A stretch of 64,000 nucleotides of DNA from the NCBI GenBank assembly GCA_023105745.1, contig JALGQZ010000009.1, positions 32,265,409-32,329,408 on the forward strand. Reading direction: 5' to 3'. Positions 22,501 through 35,619 of this stretch are shown here, piece by piece. Every line of letters starts with the position of its first letter. The first letter of the stretch is position 1. The notes under the pieces were generated by a model that saw only the letters and a program-made list of their open reading frames with translations, did no database searches and was not told where the DNA came from. Both the position numbers and the translations under genes were made by a program. The stretch is from Austropuccinia psidii. Taxonomy: Eukaryota; Basidiomycota; Pucciniomycetes; Pucciniales; Sphaerophragmiaceae.

Positions 22501-25500
22501 TAAGATATTTTGAGTTAAAATTTGAATAAATTCGATATCAAAAAAAATAATTTAAAAAAATTTTTCAGATACCAACAAGAAACCCAGCCTCAATATGGAA
22601 CTAAATTTTTTGTGTAAATTATTTTAAGTATTTTTAAGCCAAATAATTAATGGTTTTTATGTGCCCAATTTGACATGATAAATATATATAAAAATAAAAA
22701 GAAACTGTTTTTTTTGAAATTGATTTGGTATAAAGATAAAGTCATACCAAAGTCTTTTAATGGAATGAATTTTATTCTTAAATTAATCTAATATTGGCTC
22801 TAAGCTTAAATGGAATAAATAAATAAATAAATTAAAAAATCAAGATATAATGATTAAAAAATCAAACATAAAGAAATGGATTATTATTTTTTAATTTTCA
22901 AAATAATTTTAAATTCAAAGTTTTAAATAACTCAAGGGTTTATTAATTTGTATTATAAATATTTCAATAAAAATATAGCTATTTCGGAGTTTAAATGATA
23001 TATATAAAACATTAAATTCATGAATACCAATTCTTTGATTTATTAAAATGAATTTTCTATAAGTAAATTTATGTCTATTATCAATTAAATATAAATATTG
23101 AAAGGCTTAATATTTTGATGGACAGTGAAACTGGGCGTAAAAATATGAAAAAAAAATTAAAATTTGGAATAGAAAAAATTGGTACCAGATTCAAGAATAA
23201 TGATTTTAAAATGAAATTACTTAAAAAAGAAATAGATAAGTTGATATTAGGAAATCAAGAAATAAGGTCGAATAATTCTTAGGTAATTTAAAAGAAATTA
23301 TTTTAAGGGTTGATAAATTTGATTAATAAAACTTTAATTAATTTTTTTTAAAAATAAGGAAAAAATGGAAACAAAAACTTTTTTTCTTAATATAAAGAAA
23401 AGTTACTGAATTATGTTTTTAAATAGGATCTTAATGAAAAAAGTGAGATAATTTTCTTTATTATTGGGTGACCTATAGTTTGTATGGATTCAAAATTATA
23501 TAAATAGATGAGAATTTATAAAAATTGAAATAGATTATTAAAAAAAGGTAAAAATATCTCCAATATAATTTATTTTCTAAATTGTTTGATTTGTTTTGAT
23601 TATTTGTTAAAGGTAAATTTTCTTCTGTCAGCTTCATTTCAAAAGCTTAATGATAAACCTATTCTGGCCTAAAAATCATCTACATTAAGCTTACCATCTA
23701 ATTATTTCCTATATTAATTTAATTTTAGTAATAAACACAAAATTGGGAATTAAAAATTAAACAAAGAATATATCAAGTAATTAAATTTTGAATAAAGAAC
23801 ATCTAAAAATAAGAGTCATGTTATTCAATGACCAAATGAATATTGTAATCTTCATAATATTCTGAAAAAAAATTGAATAAAGATGGGATTAGATTTCAGT
23901 ATATGAAACTGATTATCAAAATAGCTAACCTATCAAGGAAAAAGAATTAAGATTAATTATAAAATAGAATAAATCTCAAAAATCATTAAATTGAAGTTAA
24001 TAAGCCATATAGAGTTCTACCAATATAAGATATAATACAATAATGAAAATAATTTAGATTATTTGGAATATATTTTGAAAGATTTTGAATAAAAAAAAAC
24101 TAAATATGAATATAAGAAATTATTTTTTATATAAAAAAGAAAGTTGAAATCAAGTTTTTAATAACTTATAATTCAAAGAATATCAAAATAGTTCTAAAAA
24201 ATTAAAATTTGACTTGATTTTTTTCGGAAACCGAAATTAAAATAAAACCAAGTAATTCAAAAAAAAAGCTTAGGAGGTTTTCAGTTTACTATGGTAATTT
24301 TATTTTTTATTTTTATTTTTTTTAAATAGTTGACTAATGTAAATAATACTTTCACTCAACATTTTCAAACCCTTCAAAAATAATCGAAAGATTTTTAAAA
24401 TAAATTTTGAGCATTTTTTCAGAAGATGAATCAGATGAAAATAATTATTCTTTGAAAAATTCTAATCAACTATGTCAATATATATAGTAAATACTCTTCA
24501 ATTTATCCCAATTTAAATATCAATTTATCTGATAGTTTTTATATTGAAATTGAATACCAATCGATAATATTTAGAATTTTGATAATAAAAGTGTTTAATA
24601 AAGGGAGTTGGGTTTTTTAAGATAATCGAGTTAAAAGGTCTTTCAATCAATTACCTCTCAATATGTTTTTTTTTCTTTTGAATTTTCTATGTAAATCTTT
24701 CAATTAACCAGATGAAGAAGATTGTTTTTTTATTTTGATGAATTTTAATGGATGTAGTTTAAGTTCATAAATTATTTGAGATTGTAAAATTACTCTTTTA
24801 AAGTGATTTAGTGATAATTAAAACTAAGGAATTCCTTTGATGATTCACCTAATATCCCACAATATATTGTGATTTGAAATTTATAATACCTGAGATACCT
24901 TTTTATATTTGTACTCTTTCATTCCTCTTGAAAAAAAGCGTAATATTTCTAAAAGAATGTTCCAGCAAATTAAGCTCAAAATCATACTTGTAATAAAACT
25001 CAAAAGGAAAGATTTTTTCCCTGGTACCAGAGATTTCATTCATTTTTCTTAAGAAAGAGAGCCAAATTTCAAGAAAGCTAGAAATTTGTGTTAAATCATA
25101 ATCCTTCAGCTTTGAACCTTTATTATTGTCCTAACATGGCTTATTGAATATTTTTTTCTCAATTTTTCAGCTATCTAAAGAATATTCCCATTATGATGAT
25201 AATAACTCAAATATCTTTCAATATTAAAAAAACTTCTATGTCCATTTAAGTTTTGTGAAGAAAAATTTGAGGTCTTGGAAGTCCCAAAAAGATATATAAA
25301 GAAATTTATCATGGAATTTATTAAACAATATAGAGCTAAAAAAATGACTTTGAAATTTTTTATATTTAAATTTGAATTTATTTCAAAATTACCATTTTTA
25401 CTAAATATTTTTTAATTCTCCCAATTAAATCTTAAAAAGCATATATTCATGTTATCATCACAAAATTTCAAGTTGAAAATTGGATTTAAGATCCATTTCA

Positions 25501-28500
25501 AATATTTAATATTTCATGGAAAACTCCATGTTTTTTAAAGTCTAAAAAACTATGATATCTATACTTATAATTCTCTATTTGATTTAATTATATTTAAATA
25601 AAATTGATCATTATTGATTTGAAAACTCTTTAAGTATTGTATTTTATCAAATGAAAAAAGATATAGTTTACTTCTTTTCAAAATAAATAGAAAATAAATA
25701 TATGATTTTTTAAAAGAAAGAGAAAAAATTTAAATTGAGACTTATAACAAATTTCGTAAATATAAACAGAAATACCTACAAAAAATACATGATAAAATCA
25801 TCAAGTTTTATATATTAACATTGTCAATGAAAAGCTAAAAAAACTTAATTTTTTTTTTTGAAAATGAAATAAAATGAAAGATATGAAAGAGTCTATAATA
25901 TTGAAAATAGTTCTTATCCGAATGATAAAAATTAAGTTGAATTTATATAATTTTAAATATTTAATAATTACGGTTTTTTTAAATGTTATTTTGAATAAGA
26001 TTTTTGGATCAGGGGTATTTAAAGTGAGAAATATATTCAAAAAAGATAATTTATCATGAGAAAATATACTCTCATGGTCTCAAAAATAATAGTAAGTTTT
26101 GTTAAGTCCATGTTATAATTCTTCATTTATAACAGAACCTCATAACAAATTTTTAATATTATTAATGTAAAGGAGATTTTGAATTATTCGAGATCTATAT
26201 TGGAGTTTAAATTTCAATTTCTTATATTTTGAGCTTAATGATATAATAAAACATCTCAGGTATATTGTGATTTGAAACATATATCAGCTATACCTATAAG
26301 AATTAAATTATCTAGCTTTCATTTTAGTTGAATATTTGAATCCTAAACTATAAATTAATTAATTTTGAAAGATAATGATGAATAACTGGAGAATTTCAAA
26401 ATATAGAGATAACTTCATACTCTCGATAATGAATTAATCATATAAAATGAGATTTCCTCAAGAATAAAATTTTGGTTTCTTGAGATGAACTAAATCTACA
26501 CCAGATTGATTATATCCTTCTTTCAGAAGTTCAAATTTGAAAAAATAATTCAAAAAAGCTTCATAAGTAGATCAGATAATTTAATTTTTTGAATTTTTTT
26601 TTTTAATTTCTACATGAAAATATATTTTGAACAACTTTCTTTCCAATTGTAGTAATTATTTGACATTTATTTTTATTATGAAGTTAAAAATTAGCTAAAA
26701 CTTTGGTAAACTTAGCCCATGAAATAATCAAGGTTAGTCAAAAATAACCTCTCATATTTACATATTAAAAATTAAATCTTGTTGGAACCTTTTTTGACTT
26801 TCGTAAGAACGGTTTTTATCCTTTTCATTAATTTTAGACTTTAATTTTTAATTTAAATATTATTTTAAAAATTTACCACAAGTTTTAATACCTGTATTTC
26901 AGATCTAAGGCTCACTTCAAAGCCACAAACCACATCCCAACTTTACTTTAATTAAGCTAGCATATATGTGAAACAAGGGTAGCTTTAATTCAAATTAGTT
27001 AAATCTAAGGCTTCTAAACAATTACTTATAGTTACTTGAAGCTATGTATTTTTGATGAAGAGGCTAAAATAAAGATCTTGTGGCTATAACCCCATTGGCA
27101 CAACCATACCTAATCTAGGGTTTGAAATTGATTTGTTTATGATTAAGTAAATCCTTAGATATTGATAATTAAGTAATATTACTAGATGAAAGATTATCAT
27201 ATATGATTGTAACTCTTGTAGCTTGAAGATATAAGAGAAGTTTTTTCAGAAAAATAGGAGTTTTTTATATCCCTGTAGCGCCAAAAATGAATTATGAACT
27301 ATTGAAATCAAGTTTTATTCCAATTTACTCTCCAAAATGTTTCAAGTCAATTTTTTAAATAATCTCAAATAAAGCTATTGGATAAAAATTTTAGGAAAAT
27401 TAATTTTACATTTGTATAAACTTTTAGTACAAGTAGAATAATGAGGTTACCAAGTGAGGTTGTAATATAAAAGAAGGAAATTTAAGGATTTAATTCAAGT
27501 GAAAAATAGGATGGTAATATATTTTGGCTAATGAGGTGGGAATTTATGAATATCTAAGTTTAAAAAGCCTGTGAAACGGGAATTGTTTATGTTTATTTAA
27601 AGCTTATGGGCTAGCTAAAGTGATGAGGACTTAACAAAATTGGACTAAATGAATGAGGATGGTTTATGAAAGGTATGTATTCAGAAACTTTTCAAGATTG
27701 GAATTCTAAATAGATACTGTGGGGGAAAATATATACTGAATTCATTCTAAAAAGAATCTGCCTTTTTCAAAAATAATTATTTTTTGAATATATCATTATA
27801 AATCATCTTTTATTGATTACTTTCAAACGTCTGTTTATGAATAATTATCCTTGGAAGCCAAATTTACAAACTTTTTGGTTAATTAATTTTGATTAATTGT
27901 TAATACTAATATCAATGGAATTTCATTACAATAAAGCAGGATAAAATTAAATATTAGCTCAAAAATACCTCAAAAAGTATACAAGATCAGGTTTATACAA
28001 ATATTTGAGGCTTAATTATCATCTCTGTGAGGTAATTAACAAAGGCTTCCTCAAAGGAAGGAAATTACTACATATTCTTCTCATGAAAGAAAGAGCACTT
28101 CCAGGAATTTCTAAGATCGTCATTATTTAAGATCACTATTTTTTCATTAATCGAGATATAATTTTATGTCTGAGACATCTAATTAACATCATTTTACACA
28201 AAGAGGGACCCAAAATCCTTCAAAGATCTCATCTTGGCCAAATTAGTGATTAAAGACCAAGGTGATAAAAGGTTAATAATTGGCTTTAATGCCTCAAGTC
28301 TCAAATAAAATAGTTACATGTTACAAGGTGTATTTAACACATGTAGGATTTGAGAGCTTGTTATTTAAATAATCAATAATAAAAAAGGATACCCGCTTAC
28401 AAGGTTCAAGCTTAATACTATCTATAATTTAAAATACTCAAGGCTCAAAGATCTTAGGTTCTTAATAATTTTGCCTTCCAATTTCAGTGGCCAAAAAAAG

Positions 28501-29393
28501 GATAAAATTAACTGAATAGAAAAGAACTTAGATCAAAATTCAATAAAATTGCCATTAATATTATCCAAAAGAACCAAATTTTCATCTTAGACTCTTGTTC
28601 TTTTGATTATTGGGCCACTGAAGAAATATTTTTCTATTTCTTCTTGGACCATCAAGAATTGATTAAGGTACTACTATGAAATAAAAATACATTTATTCGG
28701 GGGAATGAATCAACTTTCAATTGCTTTATTACAAAACCCTGAATTATCTCAGAATATTGGCTTTGGGATTCCATAGCAAAAGAAAAGCCTTACAATTCAG
28801 GGCCATATTTATAGTAGTATATCATTCTTTGAGAAAAATTTCCATCTATAAGTACCTGGAAATTAAGGATAAAAAACTTATATATTCATATCATTGTATT
28901 GAGAAATAGGCCACATTGAGATTTAGTTTAATCATCCTTGTTGTTATGGATATTATAATTAAAATGAGAAAATTCAACAATAAATCCTACCATCATATTT
29001 ATTGTTATTTTTGGAACATCAAGGGAAACTTGAGGACTAGAAGGATTAGAATCCCAAATAACACTTTATGAGATGAATGAGAGCTCTTGATCTAAAAATA
29101 GAAGGAGAAAAAACATTAAGTTTTATCTTGGAATTAGCTTTTAGCTTCAAAAAGAAGAATTTTCATACACAGAAAACTCCCAAAAAGATCCAGAATAGGT
29201 GAAATAAATGGCTGTGAATAACTCAAGCCTTCAGAACAAACAGAACTGAATTAAGAAGAGAAAAAGCTAAGAAGAATGATCACCTTTAACCCCTTAAGAT
29301 GAAGTAAAAATAAAAATATGAATAAAAGAAAAAAATTAAAAAAAGAAAATTTACCCTGTGAAAGGGTTTGGAATTGAGTGTTCTGATATTTAA
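19561..29393. other. AT-rich intergenic DNA, no gene seen
   Basis: Almost 10 kb of very AT-rich sequence with frequent stops in all frames. The short ORFs here (for example 20475-20660 minus, 22005-22229 plus, 25801-26040 minus) are of the length expected by chance and show no domain. The only local structure I could point to is a 25-bp near-palindrome at 22156-22180. Old, unrecognisable transposon remains are likely but not demonstrable by eye. Confidence 0.6.
22156..22180. repeat. 25-bp near-perfect palindrome
   Basis: TGGGAATTCCGA, a single C, then TCGGAATCCCCA. The arms pair at 11 of 12 positions. It stands out by its GC content in AT-rich surroundings. It may be an imprecise DNA-transposon scar or a protein-binding site. 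No neighbouring gene is known. Confidence 0.5.
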
Positions 29394-31900
29394 TTTAAGG
29401 TCTGGATATGAAAATGTCAGCCTGTGACTCAAAACCAGAACACAAGCATGACAGCCAAATACCATAAGCCAATGGTAAAGCCAAGATACCACCAAAAAAT
29501 GGAGCTGAGCCAAATTAGCTCAAAAGGTATGAAAGGAAAGAGGAAGCTAACCTCTTTCCAAATAGGAGCCCCATTATAATAGGACAAAGAATGACAAAGT
29601 TATTCCTTCTCAAAGTTGTTTCTGAGCATAAACCTTAGTTTTCACCTCTCATCTGAAATCCAGAGGAAGAGGCTTAACCCCAGAAAATGGGTATTCAAAT
29701 GAAAGCTATAAGTCAGGTCTATCCAATGGTACTAGCCAACCTGAGCTAACACCAAAATTATAGAAGTTATGGCCAAAATAAGGTCAAATAAGGGTGAATG
29801 AAATATTCACCTCTCATCTAGCTTCTACAGTTTTAGTGTGAGATACTTAAAGTGAGGTCTTTTTGGAAAGAGAACAATCAGGGATATCTGATTGTGCCTT
29901 TCATTCCTCCATATCTCATCTAGAACCAAAGTTATGAAGCAAATAAGCTCCATACAGATATTGAGAAAATCATATGTATGAATAACAAAACTTGTACATG
30001 GCATAACTTTGCCATATTTAATGTTACCCATACCAAAGGAGATACCATTTTGTAGATATAATCCAGGGCTACACAATAAACCAAATTTGAGCTCAATATC
30101 TCAAAGAATGACAAAGTATAGCAGCGTTAAGGTTAAAATCCCACAATTGGGCTAATACACCTTTGCTGTGGGATAATATCCCACAACCATGATTATGAGG
30201 TGTCAAAAAGACAAAGAAGCATGTTTCTAATTCAATACTGGGGTCCCATACAGGTTCTGTACAGCATTCTACATGTCATACACATCAGAAGAGGCCTGTG
30301 TGGTCCCAAGATGAAATTTTCACCCTGTATTGGTGAAAACTGCCCATATGTGGTTTCAAAACCACATCTGAGCCCAATACAGTGTATACAGGCTCTTTGG
30401 AAACCACAAGCTAGTACCCAGAACTGGAAAACTCTTCACTTCCTCTACGTGGATGGTCTAGACGGCCATTCCACCCCATTTTAGGATAAAGGAAGCCTTT
30501 TCTCCACCAGAAAAGGTTTCTGTTCTTACATTCATACATAGTAAAACAGTCAGAAGCAGTTATACCCTTGGGAAAAAAGTCAGGTATACTTTAATTCCTA
30601 GTATTGTAGTTCTTATGATAGTAACTCAACTGGTAAGACTGCACCCAGGGCTTTCAACAGCACTCACCACCACTATTTATTAATATTAAAGCCCTTATTA
30701 CTTCACTTTTAAACCATTATCATCATCCTCAAACCTTTCTTTAAGATTAATTTCACCATGTCACAGTCATATTTAAAGTTGTAAACAGTATCATTATAAC
30801 TTCATCATAGACTCAGCCTGACAGAAACTGTGATTAAAAATAAAGTACTGTTCTAGTCCTGAAAGTTTGTATAAAATAAATTTACTTCAAAAAACTAAAA
30901 CTATATTATTTTATTCAGCTGTATTAGAAATAGAAATAAAATTATAGAAATTTATACAAAAAATAACTTGAAAGAGATATTCAAGGCTATAAATGAATTT
31001 CTACAAGAATGATTCTTTTGGCTTTATTGAGAAAAGGAGCTTCAGCTATTAATATAAGAGCAGAGTCTATAGAAAGATGTTAAACAAATTTTCCCAAAAA
31101 TGACTTGAGGGAATACATAAGCAAAGTGAAACATTCTCTGGTGATTGAAGATGCTGTATTTCACTTTTGGGGTGGTTCAAGGGTAAAAATGACTATAATG
31201 ACTTTTCATATGGTTAAAAGAATGCAAATGACCTAAATAGCAGTTCTCATATTCAATAGATTGGATTAAGCGTAATAAGGCTGATAATAAGACTGTAGAT
31301 TTTCTAACATGAGGAGAAAAAACAGGGAAACAAAGAAATCCTTTTTTAGCCTAAGATCTTACTACTCAAAATGAAAAATTTCTCCCAAAAGTGTTGAGAA
31401 GATTATTTCAAACATAGATAAAAATTCTTTGAACATTAAAGCTTTCTATAGAGAAAAAAGGAATAGTTTTAGCCATTTTTTCCCTTTTTTCAGACATTCT
31501 AGCCCTCAATCAAGCCACACTACAGTAATATCTGGTTTTAAGTATTCAAAAAATGTCAGAATATGTGAAGAGACTCTAAAAGGAAGTCAAAACCATTTTC
31601 TGAGGCTTGTTTTACCTTAATTTTAGCTTTACCCACTTCAAAACAGCTAAGCCCGGCCTGGTTAGTATCAAAACCTCATAATTAACCAAGTAAAAGACCT
31701 TGTGAATAATAGCCTGGACTTTGAAATTATACACACAGAAGCAAGAAAATTTTGGGAGTTTGGAACACTTTGAGCCTGTATTCCTTTTCCTTCTTTGAAG
31801 TTTATCCTTTTGATCATTTTTATGTATTTCATTTAAAATTTATCACAGTAAAAACTTAAAGAAGTAATTAAATTGAAAATTTGTCATACAAAACTTCAAA
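29394..31900 (-). repeat. Ancient gypsy LTR, split by a solo LTR
   Basis: Minus-oriented relic of the same LTR family as element B. It begins TTTAAGGTCTGGATATGAAAA (29394-29414), is interrupted by the solo LTR 29415-30823, and resumes at 30829 with TGATTAAAAATAAAGTACTG. Matches by eye continue through GAGATATTCAAGGCTA, the GGTGGTTCAAGGGTAAAAATG block, TAGTATCAAAACCTCAT and AATTTTGGGAG to about 31800. The far end (GGCTCACA) is not recognisable, so the right boundary is approximate. Divergence is much higher than in element B. Confidence 0.75.
29415..30823. repeat. Solo LTR of a different family (1409 bp)
   Basis: The ends are TGTCAG...CTGACA, a perfect 6-bp inverted terminal repeat of TG...CA type, flanked by GAAAA on the left and GAAAC on the right (a 5-bp target duplication with one change). 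Removing the segment restores the gypsy LTR sequence GGATATGAAAA-TGATT that is intact in element B. It is richer in GC than its surroundings and carries short palindromes, such as GTGGGATA-A-TATCCCAC at 30168-30184 and TGTGGTTTCAAAACCACA near 30350. No internal coding region, hence a solo LTR. The 94-codon ORF at 30200-30484 inside it has no support. Confidence 0.8.
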
Positions 31901-32439
31901 TATAAATTGGTTTTTTCATTTTTTAAGGGTTAAATATTTCAAACAAAATTTCAGAAATGAAAGTGGGAATTAATTTTTTCAAATATAAACAGTAATCTTG
32001 TCAGACTACTCATTATTCAGGATATGCCAGATTTATTAATATCCATTCTTCTCTTTTTATGGATTTTCATGTCAAAATACATTATCTCAGTGAGTAATCT
32101 TTCCATAATATTCCCTATTTAAAAGAAACTAATTCATCTATTTTTTATTTCATTGGGATCCTTTTCTTTTTTCTTATTTTCGAGAGAGCAAGCTTCATTT
32201 TTTTTAAAATCTCCCTTTATTGTAATGTAAATGAAGGAGAATTTCAACCAGTAAATGATTATTTTAGTCTACCTTTTGTTAAAAAACAAAAAATATTAGA
32301 GCTTTATTTAATACTTCTTTTTCAGTTAATATAAATTGATTGATTGCTTGAAATTGTTTGAAACTTTGAGTTCTTTTCAGCAAAAATAAGAGAAAACTTC
32401 AAGCATTTTCAGATTCTTCTTCTATTTCAATGAAAATAC

Positions 32440-34000
32440 AAAGATACAAAATAACTAATTTTATTTTATCATTACTTTTTGTAGATCTGATTTTATATTT
32501 TTAAAAGAAACTAATTGTTGATTCTTTTTTTCAGTTGAATTTTATTAAATAATTAAAAAAGTGAGTGTTGATCACTATCTAGGTAGAAAATATATAATTA
32601 TCTCTCTCTTAGTATAGTATTCTTAGTTTTTCTTAAACAAAGAAGCATGGATCAATCTAGTACCTTTTTACGAAAAAGGATTCATAAAGCTATATTTTTA
32701 TATAAAAAATAGTATTGATTAATATAATTCCTTTTTTGAAAAGGATAATTTTAGATAAAATAGGAAATAGCTGACTTCTTTTTACTAATAATTTCTTTAT
32801 ATCTAATTATAGTTTATTTAAAAAATCACATTATTAATTCCATTTTTAAAGTTTGTTTTATTTATATAGAAATAAGTCAAAAAGAATTTGAATGTTGATA
32901 ATCATCTATTCAAAAAATTAAGCATTTTTTTCATTTTATTTTACTATCCATATATATTAATAAATAGAAATTTTCAAAAAGACCATGGATTGATCTGTTC
33001 ATTTTTAAAAAAAAATATATTGAGAAATCTAATTATCTTTTGGAAAATATCCTCTCAAATATCATAGAAATTCACTGAATTCTTTTCATTACTAGTTTCT
33101 GTAGATATAATTATAGTTTTCGTTGAAAAACCACATCATCAATTATATCTTTCAATTTGGTTTTATTCAAATATCACTCATTGAAAAAGAATTTGAGTGT
33201 TTATCATCATCTATTTAAAGAATTAAGTAATTTTTCATTTTAATTGAATATTCATATATATTCATCAATATATTTTTTTTAGAAAGGGCATTTATCAATC
33301 AGATTTCTTTTTTGAAAAGAATATTGATTGATTTTTTTTTTAAAAAAAGAAGCTCTTATAGATATAATACTTTTTTGAAAAAAGGATTGATTAAGCTATA
33401 TTATTTCAAAAAATAGTGTTTATCAATCTAATTCTTTTATTAGAATGATTAATCAATCTAAATGCTCCATTATATAGAATGATTTCAAATAAAATAGAAA
33501 AAAACGAACTTCTTTTTATTATTACTTTCTGTGGATCTAAATATATCTTTTAAGAAAGTTCATCGTTAATTATAATTTTGAATTAGATATTATTTAAATA
33601 TAAATAATTAAGTAACAGGTGAGTGTTGATTACTATATATTTCAAAAAAGAAATAATCATCTTTGTTCCATTTTAATATTTAAATTCATCTCACAATAAA
33701 TTTTCAAAAGAATGATGAATTGATAAACTTCCTCTTTTTAAGAAAATTGATCAGTTTTTTTTTAAAAAAAGGATTGATGAAACTATTTTTTTGAAAAAAG
33801 AGTATTGATCAATGCCAATATTTTTTTAGAAAGATAAATCACTCCAATTCTTTCAGTATATGAAATAGTTTGAAATAAAATAAAATGTAGCTGACTTTTT
33901 CTATTACTGCTGTTTTTAGATCTAATTTTTTTTTTCAAAAAAAAATCATTAATTCCATTTTTAAATCAGATTTAATCTCAATGTAAATTTTTAAAAAATA
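32440..34000. repeat. Diverged tandem array, five units of about 300-430 bp
   Basis: A marker block of the form ATTACTTTCTGTAGATCTAATT recurs at about 32471, 32786, 33090, 33521 and 33902. A second marker (GAGTGTTGATCATCATCTATT-like) recurs at about 32562, 32890, 33200 and 33622, in phase with the first. Between them lie repeated GAATGATTGATCAAT-like tracts and poly-A/T runs. Spacing of 315, 304, 431 and 381 bp indicates old units with indels. There is no ORF. It could be a local satellite or the tandem part of an old element. Confidence 0.6.
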
Positions 34001-34289
34001 ATGGGGACAGATAAGAACAACTGCCATTACAACTCAATTATTGTTATTTTCTAACAAGCAAATATAGCTGACATTTTATTTTTTAAATTTTTATTGATGT
34101 TGTTTGTGGAAATCTCTTACTTATGAATTCCAGTGAATTAATTGCTAAACCAATGTTTTACAAGGTGGAATATCAGCCATTGGTCAGAGATTACTTAAAA
34201 TCATTCTTCAAAAATGCATGCAGATAGAATCAGAGAAAAAAACAAAAGATATTCATTCAGATATTAAAATATAATTTAATATATATGTT

Positions 34290-34664
34290 AAATCAAATGA
34301 AGAGGATTATTTAAATCTTATTTCAACAGATGAAGCAGAAAATAAACAATTGTGCCCAATTTGGATTTCAAAAGCACCAAATTTTTGTCATTATGGTCAG
34401 AAAAATTATAAACTAATCAACCATGTATTTACTATTCTAAATAATACCTCAGTTCAGTGATTATTAAATCAAGTTTTTGATGCAATAAAATTACAAAACT
34501 TTGAATGCATGAATGACCATGAAACATCAAATATGAAACTTTGATCATATTATCTCATAAAAAAGACTTTTTTCCTTGGAAAGAAGCAAGAATGTGGCAA
34601 CAAGATTTATGGTTCAATTTATGAAATTCGTTGGTACCCTCCTTGGTTGGTGATTATATTTTAG
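34290..34664 (+). pseudogene. Unidentified ORF relic with two in-frame stops
   Basis: A 125-codon frame with only two internal TGA codons reads KSNEEDYLNLISTDEAENKQ, then LCPIWISKAPNFCHYGQKNY, then LLNQVFDAIKLQNFECMNDH and later KKQECGNKIYGSIYEIRWYP. The residue mix (Cys, Trp, His, mixed charge) is unlike random AT-rich translation, so I read it as decayed coding sequence. I do not recognise the family and see no continuation on either side. Confidence 0.35.
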
Positions 34665-35619
34665 GAAAATATTTCTCTACCAATGAAATTTCTGGAAGGA
34701 TGGAAGAATATTAACAGGTTTCATCTATGGCCCCAGAAAGATTAGTGATTATTTGAACTCTTTTCAGCAATATTTGATCAGTAATTCTGGAAGGAAATAC
34801 CCATAATATAAAAAACTTGCAATAACTAGCTTTGAAAAATTTTTTTTATCTTTCAAGAACAAAAATAAATATTATTTTGAAGATCATATTACATATACCT
34901 TAAAAGAGTTTTTTCAATTTTTGACATTGTGATAATGATGCTTCAGATTTTTCTTTTTTCCTTTCTATTCCTATTATCAAAAATTCTTTCACAAATTCTT
35001 CAATGAATTATTTGATTTTCCTTATCAGAAAATAAGTATTAACTTGACTCAAAAAAACCCTGGAATTTGCTATATGGTAGGGCATTCCAAGACTATTTTT
35101 CATTTCAACTTATATCCAGATGGTGGCTCAAGTGGGAAATTAACAAGACTCTCAATGTGAATCAGGATTAGCAAAAAAACTCTTAAGTTTTTCAAATCTC
35201 TCAAAGATGCAAGAATATCTGATTTTACCTATGATTATCATCAATAAATTTTTTCTGGAATTGCTTCATATTCAAAACAATAGTTAATATCTTGATATAT
35301 GTTTGTGGTATCAATAATCACTCATACTCATACTATTCAATTAATCTTGTAAATAAGAATTTATATTCAACTACTGCCATTGAGAATAAAACTTTTCATA
35401 AGAAGTATATCTCAAATTCCATATCAAGTTAATATTTTTCAGCATCTAAAAACATAGGCCTATAACCACTATTCTATCACATATTATGTGTATAATCTGA
35501 TAAATACTATAGTAATATATATCCAATATACACACACCCTTTCAATTTGAATCTCCAAAAAGCCAAATATAACATACTATCTATTATTAATTAGCTTGAT
35601 AATAGCTTCAAGCTAATTT

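Noticed and set aside
25801..26059. Overlapping ORFs on both strands in AT-rich DNA
   Set aside because: Ile/Phe/Lys/Asn-only composition typical of chance ORFs; no domain.
30200..30484. 94-codon plus-strand ORF
   Set aside because: Lies wholly inside the 1409-bp solo LTR, contains its palindromes and shows no domain.
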